Notes under the pieces: generated by a model | Seen by the model: only the letters and a program-made list of their open reading frames with translations | Databases searched by the model: none | What the model was told of the DNA's origin: nothing | Shown here: one piece after another, positions 56,090 through 64,000 of the stretch | Layout of the letters: every line of letters begins with the position of its first letter | Position numbering within the stretch: the stretch's first letter is position 1 | Program-made: the position numbers and the translations under genes | Assembly: GCA_034231615.1 (NCBI GenBank) | Contig: CM067298.1 | Location: forward strand, 67,723,591-67,787,590 | DNA from: Meghimatium bilineatum | Lineage: Eukaryota > Mollusca > Gastropoda > Stylommatophora > Philomycidae | Length of the DNA stretch: 64,000 bases | Reading direction: 5' to 3'

Positions 56090-57315
56090 TTTCGTTCGCT
56101 CCATTGTAACCATCACGGATATCCGTGCAATTTCCGCCGGGAGCGTGATTACGTTGTGCCACCGTTATGCGCCTTGTAGGCCTAGCACATCCGATTTCGG
56201 CATGCCTTGACAATTCGGGTGGGCTACCCTTAGCCTGTGACAGCCTCTATATCTGTCTCCAGGCACGCGTAGTGGAGACTCTTCGCCCAGACGATTTTTT
56301 GCTCTCGTCTGACTCGAACGAGGTGTTCCACTGTCTATGAACATGCCTCGTGTAATTGGACGTACTGTGCCTGTGCCCATTGGGTACTGAACCGTTTCTC
56401 ATCCGTGAGCCTGGTTCCTTAAGGGGAAGAACTCAACAGAGGAGTTGGACCCTGGCTCTTTCGCCCTCTTAGCCGAGGTGTCATTCACCGACATCGTGTA
56501 CCCCGTGTCCAAGTTTGAGTCTCACACCACGCGTTTGAGAGCAAGACGTTCTCGAGCTGAGAATCCTTGTCCCAATAGCGCCTGAGCCCATCAGGTACTG
56601 AACCCTTTCTCTCTTCAAGTGTATTTCCAGTGTAGGAAAACCTGACAGTAGAGTTGGGCCAGGGCTAAATCGTTGTCCCTTTTGTGCCTGAGCGCATCGA
56701 GTACGGAATCCTTTCTCTTCGCGAGCATATTTCCGGTTTAGGAAGGCTCGACATTAGATTTGGATTAGGTCTTCTTGCTTTACCAAACGCCAATGAATGG
56801 GTCTGGGTCTCTGCCTGTAAGAAACACAGGTAACTAGAAGCTCGTCTCGAGCTGACGGAGCTTGTAGTTCCCCTTTCCTAGGAACTTTTCATTTTCTATT
56901 TGCAGTTCGCGCTGCCCTCTAGCGATGTTCTGCCCTTTCATTGTTTCATTGTACTCGGTATGAAATCTATTTGTCTCTCGCCATGCATTTACCTTTACGT
57001 GCATTTTACATTGGCCGCCCCTCCAATGTTCGGACTGGACTGACTAGCTTCACTGTATGTCGACAGTGTCGCTATATGTGGTGCTACTGGTGGTGTCGGA
57101 GATATTGTCTGTCTCTTGTGCAGTCAAATCTCTTTCCATCTGCTACCTCCACATTCTCGGACACGATCCCCAAATGATTTGGCCAAAATCAGCACAAGCT
57201 GCTGTATTTCTGTTTCCAGGGTGCACCGAGTGGAGGTATTGGGATCTTGGTTATCTGCTAACCCTGGGTCCGCCTAGAGCAATGCGTTCCATTTGCACCC
57301 CCACATGGGGATAAC
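56090..57315 (+). repeat. Repeat family R, copy 3
   Basis: It is closest to copy 1. It shares CCGGGAGC near the start, GACTCTTCGC, GTGTAATTGGACGTACTGTG and the three internal ~100-bp units (near 56366, 56577 and 56685). The end block is CAGTCAAATCTCTTTCCATC plus GGTGCACCGAGTGGAGGTAT. It is GC-rich and non-coding by eye. Confidence 0.82.
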
Positions 57316-57604
57316 AACCATTTCTCTTCACCATACGGACACAGTTAACGCGCCAACTTTTGCTCTCTCTCACTGCTGGGAAGCAACGAGGCACACTAGC
57401 CTTGTTCGCCACGCGCAGCCGGCGGAGACTGTAGACGCACGCTGTCTAAACACTGGGAATACGAGCTCGTCGATTTTATCGGGAGCTCGCACTCGCACCA
57501 GATGGACCTCCAGTAATTGAGGTTGGGCCTTTTCAAGGTATAGGGCCAGGCACCGTCCCTGCCTGAACATCCGCCATAGGGCAGGCATCATAACTATTAT
57601 TAGA
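57316..57604. other. GC-richer segment, no recognised gene
   Basis: Short frames on both strands (57293-57520 plus, 57370-57621 minus) overlap antisense and have no family motif. Confidence 0.4.
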
Positions 57605-57804
57605 TATAGACATGTTCCCATTGTGTTTTGTGCATGGCATCCTCATTAAATGTGCACCTTATGGCTGGTTGCCTCCGTCTTCAGCACATTGCTTACTTGG
57701 GCAGGAGTGTGATCCTGTTCGAGTGGGACTGCCCAACCTGTCTTAGTTTCTAGCCCCTGATGACTGAACTAAGCCCCAGCACCATTTGAAGGTGCTGGTC
57801 TTGA
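57605..57804 (+). repeat. Segment X, copy 1, fused to an RNase-H LINE
   Basis: TGTTCCCATTGTGTTTTGTG, GGTTGCCTCCGTCTTCAGCA, CAACCTGTCTTAGTTTCT and CTGGTCTTGAGG correspond in order to 58935-59120. It joins directly to LINE sequence (AAAAGAAGCAGCTTTATCC) at about 57805. Confidence 0.72.
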
Positions 57805-58830
57805 GGAAAAGAAGCAGCTTTATCCACTAAACTAAATGACTCCGTAGACAACTTACAGACCTACCTGAAGTTGACAGCCCCTTAATGTCTGTACCAGAAC
57901 AAATCCCTTGGAGTGAAAGACAGGGAATACCAATATACATTTAGGTCCACATGAAAGGAATACTAAGCGAGGACAAACAGAACAGTGTGCAGCGAAGGTT
58001 AGTCACCCTCAGTTTCCTGGATGAGGAATATCCACAAGACATATGGGTCAGAGTATACACAGAAGGGTCAGCACAGAATGCAGTGAGGAATGGAGATGCA
58101 GGTGTATATATAGAATATCCACACAAGCCTAGAGATATGATCAGAACACCAACAGGGAAATTCTACAATAATTATGATTGAACTCATAATTATTGGGATT
58201 GCTGAAGGGACTGCTGAACTCCAACCCGGCCCACGGCCTGTGGTGTTCCTGACAGATGCAAGGTCAGTGCTTCAAGCTCTCCAGTCTTGAAAACTAACAG
58301 ACTTACAAAAACTGTTTAATGAACTGTCTTATCAGTATAGGGTAACCATGCGGTGGATACCCTCTCACTGTGGAATACCAGGAAATGAAAAAGCAGACCA
58401 ACTGGCTAAGGAAGATGCTGCTGAAGACCAACCAGATGTACCAATCACCTACCATCAGAAAAAACAGATGATCAAGTCAATAAGAAAGCCACAAACATCA
58501 ACACAAGATGACTATCACACTATGAACAGATCAGAACAAGTTGTAATTTTACACCTCAGAATGGAACACAACCAACTCCACAGTCACATGTACACAAAAT
58601 TCAAGATTGGCAACACAGCCATATGTACATGTGGACAGGCAGCACAGAGTGCCAAATTTATACTTCAAGAGTGTTGTGAGTATGAAACATCAAGGCAGAC
58701 ATATTGGCTAGAGGAAACAACACTGGAATCAAAGCTTTATAGGCCACTGTATGAACTACAAAAGACAGTGAGTTTTATTCAGGAGACAGATTTACATATA
58801 TAGACATGTTTCAAGTGAATGAAAGTAGAA
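57805..58830 (+). pseudogene. RNase-H LINE fragment, decayed copy of 13.0-14.1 kb
   Basis: Frames 57951-58181 and 58348-58803 align with the intact insert: VRVYTEGSAQNAVRNGDAGV (the DGS motif reads EGS), a frame break near 58180-58330, RWIPSHCGIPGNEKADQLAK, CTCGQAAQSAKFILQEC, then stop and the GACATGTTTCAAGTGAATGA end. The catalytic Asp in TDG is Glu here and the centre is deleted, so it is inactive. Confidence 0.88.
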
Positions 58831-58934
58831 GAAATTGTCGTATAATTGCAGATATACTTGAGGAGATCAAAGCACCTAGAAATGTGTCCTGTGTGCAGTG
58901 ATGAAGATCTCTCAGCTAATTAACTAGACAAAGG
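58831..58934. other. Spacer
   Basis: About 100 bp of unrecognised sequence between the LINE tail and segment X copy 2. Confidence 0.3.
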
Positions 58935-59125
58935 CATATTCCCATGGCATTGGTGTATGTGTCTTCCTGATTAATATGGTGTGTTTCTTGGGTTGCCTTT
59001 GTCCTCAGTACCTTCACTGGCTAGGGCACCAGTGGTCTTGCTCATGTGTAGGAGGGCCTAGCAGACTTAGTTTTCTGTCACTGGTGGCATACTTAACTGT
59101 CTGTCTGCAAATAGCTGGCCTTGAG
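58935..59125 (+). repeat. Segment X, copy 2
   Basis: ATTCCCATGGCATTGGTGTA, GGTTGCCTTTGTCCTCAGTA, CTTAGTTTTCTGTCACTG and CTGGCCTTGAGGAGGCC align with copy 1. It is joined at its right end to a different, shorter RNase-H LINE tail. Confidence 0.7.
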
Positions 59126-59400
59126 GAGGCCTTTAAACAAAACACAACTGACACTGCAGCCCCATGTATATAAAGTTTAAGATTAGCAGCTCAGCCTTGT
59201 GGACTGGCACCTTAGAGTATATACTTCCAGAATATAAAATTCTGATTCAAATGCACTGGCACGCAGAAACACCACTGGAAGAAAAACTATACTGACCACT
59301 GTAAGAGTTACAAAATACAGTCAAGCCTATAAAAGAGACACAAAATACAGATATAAGCACATTCCATGCAAATGGAAGATGAAAAAGGAAATCAACATGA
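59126..59400 (+). pseudogene. RNase-H LINE tail, short old copy
   Basis: ATGTATATAAAGTTTAAGATTAGCA, then GGAAGAAAAACTATACTGACC and GTAAGAGTTACAAAATACAG parallel 58586-58620 and 58727-58770 of the neighbouring copy. Only the last ~80 codons survive. Confidence 0.7.
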
Positions 59401-59734
59401 TTAGGAAAATAAATCATTCAAAATACTATAATGAATACACCCTTCCAAAGAAATTAGTTAATTTTTAGTGACCAACATCACTACACATCCCTGGTCCTCA
59501 GACGAAAATGTTTGCTGAAAAAACATGAACTCTCCAGAAATTCTTGATACAAGTGCACAATGCATAGAAATTAAGGCTTATCCTTATGTTGACATTTCCA
59601 AACTGGTAAAACTAAAGGCAGAAAGTATCAAAAACTTTTGTTACTGCATGTTTTCCTGTGAAGGAGTGCAGGGAGGCTATCTATGGGCTGTGGAAATAAA
59701 GGCTGCTTTGCCATAGCAGACGCCACAACATGTA
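59401..59734. other. No recognisable gene
   Basis: The frame 59525-59716 has no family motif. Confidence 0.4.
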
Positions 59735-59860
59735 CAGGAAGGATTTTGATTGCACCTCCGAAAGAAAAAGTCCTGTCCCAACTGTCAATTGAACCCAGGA
59801 CCTCAAGGGTCTGAGAACTGCATTCTAACCATACGGCCATGCGCTCCACAATATAGTATA
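59735..59860 (-). mobile_element. tRNA-derived SINE head, minus strand
   Basis: The reverse complement reads GTGGAGCGCATGGCCGTATG GTTAGAATGCAG (A-box region), then GAGGTCCTGGGTTCAATTGA (B box) and CAGTTGGGACAGGACTTTTT. Acceptor-stem pairing is absent. Confidence 0.7.
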
Positions 59861-61535
59861 GCAGAGGGTATATTATGTCAAAAATCAATACAGTACACTG
59901 GAAAATATTATCATATATACATGTATATAGCATACATAATATATGTAGATTTATTAGCCTCTATGCAAGGTACAGAGTGAATCTCAATTGCCAAGGTTTC
60001 AAGTTAAACTTTTGCCACAGGAAGTTGTCAATTTGGACCATTCAATTAGCAATAGAAACCTACTGAACATATATACTGTCTAGAAAATCATTACAGCCAA
60101 CACAATTTTTGTTGACTACTATGTCATGGATAGGATAGGCCTATGCTATCATTTTTAAAAAAAGTTTTACAGTATTGAGGTTAAGTTACAGATAGTGAAC
60201 TTGAATAGATTAAAACCCTACCCCATCTAAATTTGGCCTGCAAAAAAAGACAAAAAGGCTGCATAACAGTAGTCTGGCTAAATTAAAAGGAATTGAAGAA
60301 GGAGACAAACTTTGTCCCAAAGATGTTGCAAAAGGGATGTTTTAGATAGAAAGGTAGAGTTATCAGAGCCTCATGGTAAACTAACACAACCTAAAATAAA
60401 ACATTTCCAAGACAAAATGAAAGAAGTTTCACAAGTTCCACAAATAATAATTTTTATGATTCACAACTTTAACCTAAAATGTTGATCCATTTAGTATGTT
60501 CACACACTAATGCAATGTGAAGTGTAGTTTCTTTGTCTGTTAACTCCTATGTCTCCTGTTCTGCTTCAGCATTTTGCACTGTTGTTCCAAGAATGCCATC
60601 AATGTCTGTCATTGCAGCCTTCATGAAAACAGGACATGGAATATGGAGTTAATTTATTTTATGGTGAATATCAAATAAGACAAAATTCTTTATATGACAA
60701 ATTAAAATAAGATTAATGTCAAGGTCTGCCTCTACATTGACTCAATCTCTACATTCTCTGTCAAGAGTAATAATATTTCAGGAGCTCTGGCCTTTTTTCA
60801 TCAATAGGAAACCATTCTTCTGTTATGTGTTAAAATTTCAGTTAGTAAAATTCATGATTTTAGCCTTGAAGGTCAATTTGTTTGAAAGATGACAAAGTTG
60901 ATTCTTCATATGTTGTGACTTTTCAGGAGTTGAACTTAAATCATTCCAGATCAATCCACGAGATAACAGCTCAATATTAAAGCTCTACAGGACCACTCAC
61001 CAAATTATCAGTTTTTGATTTGTGATCAATCATATATTGATCAATTATATTTCGTTTTGGCCAGTAGAGGTTTTTATGTTAACCCAAAAACATTGTAGAT
61101 ACTTTCACTTCCATTTTAATCACGTGTCATGTAGGAAAGTGCTTTTAAAAATTCTAACTTGTTTATTTCTAACAATAAATGGCAACATCCACCATTTCCA
61201 GTTACAGTGCAGAACAAGCTATGTTAATGTTTCAGAGCTTGCTAATTAGTGAATTGGAAAAGGACAATTCAGTTGATTGGGGTGGTTTCTTCCTCCCCCC
61301 TCCCACTTATAATACAAGCATCTTTAAGAAAGTTGTATCAGCAGCTGCCTAGTTATGATGCATCTTTAATGCGTTATGTCCATGTAGACAGACTCAATGA
61401 TGAGAATAATTGTCTTCTTCTTCTACATTTGTTTCCTGATAACCTACACACATTTTCTTGACTTTTCTGTTTGAAGCATAAAGTAAATTATCATACCATT
61501 GAATTTGCTTCATGATGGCCCTGCACAAATCTGAT
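59861..61535. other. No recognisable feature
   Basis: AT-rich sequence. Frames up to 75 codons have no motif. TCTGGTTCC-type words of family R appear only from about 61536. Confidence 0.45.
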
Positions 61536-62475
61536 TTAAGCATCTTTTAATTCAATTGAGCTTCCTTAGCCTATGACAGCCTTCCTATCTGTCGCCAGGT
61601 GACAAGTGTGTACCAACTCTACGCCATGATGACTTATCACTCACTGTGCCCTAGAACTTTAAAGGCGAAAATATTTTCCTGGGTGGCAGTCTCAGAGGAG
61701 TTGGTAAGCGAAGATTTAGACTCTGGTTGACTACATCTAACTCATACTAAGTGTTCCGCTGTCAGTAACTTGTCTCATGTAATCAGATGGTGCATTGCCC
61801 CCTTCACCTTCAGGTACTGAACTCATCTGTGAGCCTAGTTCCGAAATAGGAAATGATCTATAGTAGAGTTGGATCAAGGTTGGTTCATCCTCTTAGTCAA
61901 GGTTTCATTTACTGGTTGCATTGTGAAAACATCGTCCAAGTTTGAGTTTCTACACACATTTTTCTTCAGGCAGAAATGATATGGTATCCTGCCCTCTTTT
62001 TTTCTCTCCCAAATAGCCTACTACCAGAAGGCAGTTGAAGCTTCTTCTCAAGCATGAACATTGGTTTCATTATGGTTTCTTTCTCACTTGTGCCTGCGCT
62101 CCTCTTTAGCACTGTGCTACCTTCAAGTGTACTCAATAAACATACATTTTCTAAAGCCTTGCTCATTATCCTTGCTTCCGTGAATTTTAATTCATGTCAT
62201 CCCAACCAGCCTGTCTTACACTGCTGCAACATTATTTTGGCTGTGAGCTAGGAGAAGTGCTATTCAGAGATATTATTTGTCTTATGTGCAATTGATTCTC
62301 ATTCCATCTCCATCTACAATGCCATAAAGAATTTGCCAGATTGCTTTGCATGAGCTTGCAAGCAATCTGTTTCCAGGGTGCACCACAAGGAGGTGCTTTT
62401 ACGATCTTGGTTATCTGCTAACCCTAGAAATGCACAAGAGCAATGTAAATTCCATTGTACCCCATTTATGTAACC
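61536..62475 (+). repeat. Repeat family R, copy 4 (diverged, 5'-truncated)
   Basis: AGCTTCCTTAGCCTATGACA, GCCTTCCTATCTGTCGCCAG, GGTACTGAACTC, TTTCCAGGGTGCACCACAAG and GATCTTGGTTATCTGCTAAC are in R order. It shares the TTATCACTCA segment with copy 2. Confidence 0.75.
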
Positions 62476-62639
62476 CTTCAAGTGTTATATTGACACCAGA
62501 AAGAGATAATGATTTCTTCATACGTATGTGACCAATAAAGGTGATAAGAATGACTGTTGCAAGATTTTGAATTATTAACTACCGGTAAGAATGTTATTTT
62601 TGCACTAAAAGAAAATATGCCGAAGCATTGCTCCTGGTC

Positions 62640-63130
62640 CTGTTGGTTTCCAATATCATACCATGCAACAGCGTGATGAGATAGGTATTCATGCAGTAAC
62701 ACTAGCGAAATTGTGTTATCTGGGAGTGACATTGATCACTATTTGATAGTCATTTCTTCAAAGAACATGTTAACCATATCATAACCAAAGCCAGCAAAAG
62801 TATATCATCATTAAGAGTAATGGAGACCTTTAATATTGTCTTTTCATACCTATGCAACATCTACTCGCGCTGCCATATCAAAGACAATTCTAGTATAAAA
62901 TATGCTTGTGCCATGTTCACGGTCAGTGATACACAAATTTCCAGACTGAACAAGATTCAGAATAAGGCCATGAACATCATCTTGGGATGTATCAAGGATA
63001 CACCCTGTGTGGCAATGAGATTTCTTCTGACTTCCCACTGTAGATGCCAGAATAAAGGTGTAGCAGATCTCAATAAGGTGAAAGGCTCCATGCTCAAAAG
63101 GGGCAGATCATGATTGGGACAGGAATAAGA
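62640..63130 (+). pseudogene. Jockey/CR1-like LINE RT thumb fragment
   Basis: Frames show LCYLGVTL (about 62717), a FFKEHVNHIITKASKSISSL string (about 62753-62815), then METFNIVFSYLCNI and ISRLNKIQNKAMNIILGCIK (about 62938-62997) and DTPCVAMRFLL. The order YLGV...H......A...L..L......L..IQN.A.R.I.G...TP is that of Jockey/CR1-type RT C-termini. Stops and shifts are present. Confidence 0.72.
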
Positions 63131-64000
63131 TATCAGTGAACAAGAATGTGATTCTACTTGTATTATCACAGGAAGGAGTTGATAACCATTCTGCCTGCAT
63201 TACATGGAATCTTCTTTGTAGTCATCACACTTAACACAATAGTAAGGTTACAGTAGTGTTGGCCTTACCAAAACTGACCAGAAAACCCAGTTTCAAGATC
63301 ACATATTATTCGTGGTTTGAAATAAAAATTACTCTTACAGTTCTACTCAGTCACCAAAAAGTAGGGTACCAGGGTTCATACTTTAGGAAGGTCAAGGAAT
63401 GGCACCATTGCTGCCGAGCAAGTGCTATAGACAACACTATTTAAGTGGATTCTGGTCAACCACTGACTGCGCACCTGAGAACTTATGGAAAACCATGTGC
63501 TGTGGCATTGGTTCATAACTCAGCTTACCTTTACCTTTACTTTCAGTATGATGATAGAGGTCAAGGTTGTTACTGCAACTATCCAATGGCTCTCTGAGAC
63601 AATTCACTAGGGCAGATAGTATAGTGTCTAATTCTCATTATATGCTTCGAAAGATTCAAAACAGTCAGTCTCAGTATGAGTGGATGACCTCTATAGCCTG
63701 TTCCAACCTTCTGGGTGCCACATGGATTTACTGCCAAGATATGATGGCATTCACGAAAATGAAGAGCAGATAGTCTTGAATCAAATGCACCTATAATTGG
63801 TCAATTGAGTGTATAAGGGAGACATTTTACAATTGCTTGGAGAACACTTGTTGCATGTAGACACTACTATAGGCGATGCAACCAGGATATGAGTGGAAGA
63901 ATTTTGTATTCAGTGTGGTACAAGTAGAACTGGACATCTGAGGGTAGAGTGAGGAATGTGTTCAACCAGCATGTCATGACAATTTGACAAAAATGCAATG
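63131..64000. other. No recognisable gene; possibly further LINE debris
   Basis: It continues rightwards from the LINE fragment without clear motifs. Short frames at 63256-63444 and 63567-63773 are unassigned. The window ends here. Confidence 0.4.

Noticed and set aside
57293-57621. Overlapping sense and antisense frames in GC-rich DNA
   Set aside because: Both frames overlap each other, lack motifs and adjoin non-coding repeat R.

Overview
The window is nuclear DNA of an animal, most likely an invertebrate. It has a spliced tRNA-methyltransferase gene, a Pol III tRNA gene, AT-rich non-coding DNA and a dense, layered load of LINEs, SINEs, mariner, hAT and pogo-like elements. The sequence alone does not fix the species; repeat style and the F54H12.2-type capsid gene suit an arthropod, mollusc or another marine invertebrate.

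Region 1 (about 0.7-7.6 kb) is the most notable part: a decayed, integrated mid-size double-stranded DNA virus or transposon of the Maverick/Polinton/adintovirus type. A zinc-finger plus protein-primed DNA polymerase B gene lies on the minus strand. A divergent plus-strand block holds a Bcl-2-like gene, an FtsK/HerA-type packaging ATPase, a double-jelly-roll major capsid protein, an adenain-like protease and a PC4/p15-like coactivator. Every gene is broken by stops, frameshifts or lost key residues. I see no integrase, penton gene or terminal inverted repeats, so the element is partial or its ends have decayed.

Region 2 (8-31 kb) is repeats. A LINE reverse transcriptase lies between two diverged direct repeats of about 270 bp (10.6-15.0 kb). 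It is interrupted by a 1,084-bp RNase-H LINE fragment flanked by an almost perfect 716-bp direct duplication. A genuine tRNA-Pro(TGG) sits at 17.1 kb. A hAT transposase remnant and a hAT MITE with an 8-bp target duplication follow, then nested LINE and SINE pieces and a ~1.2-kb repeat family (R) that recurs at 39-41, 56-57 and 61-62 kb.

Region 3 (31.9-37.6 kb) is the one clear host protein gene, TRMT1 (tRNA guanine-26 N2-dimethyltransferase), with three coding exons and LINE debris in its introns. Region 4 (38-64 kb) has more R copies, a CpG-rich promoter-like segment at 41.6-42.3 kb with a strong splice donor, a perfect 9 x 23-bp minisatellite, several tRNA-derived SINEs, pogo-like MITEs with CAGTGGAATCC termini, two mariner lineages, a large inverted repeat, and RNase-H LINE tails, two of them fused to the same foreign 5' segment.

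Only TRMT1 and the tRNA gene look functional. All calls come from reading the sequence and translations by eye; no database search or structure prediction was run.
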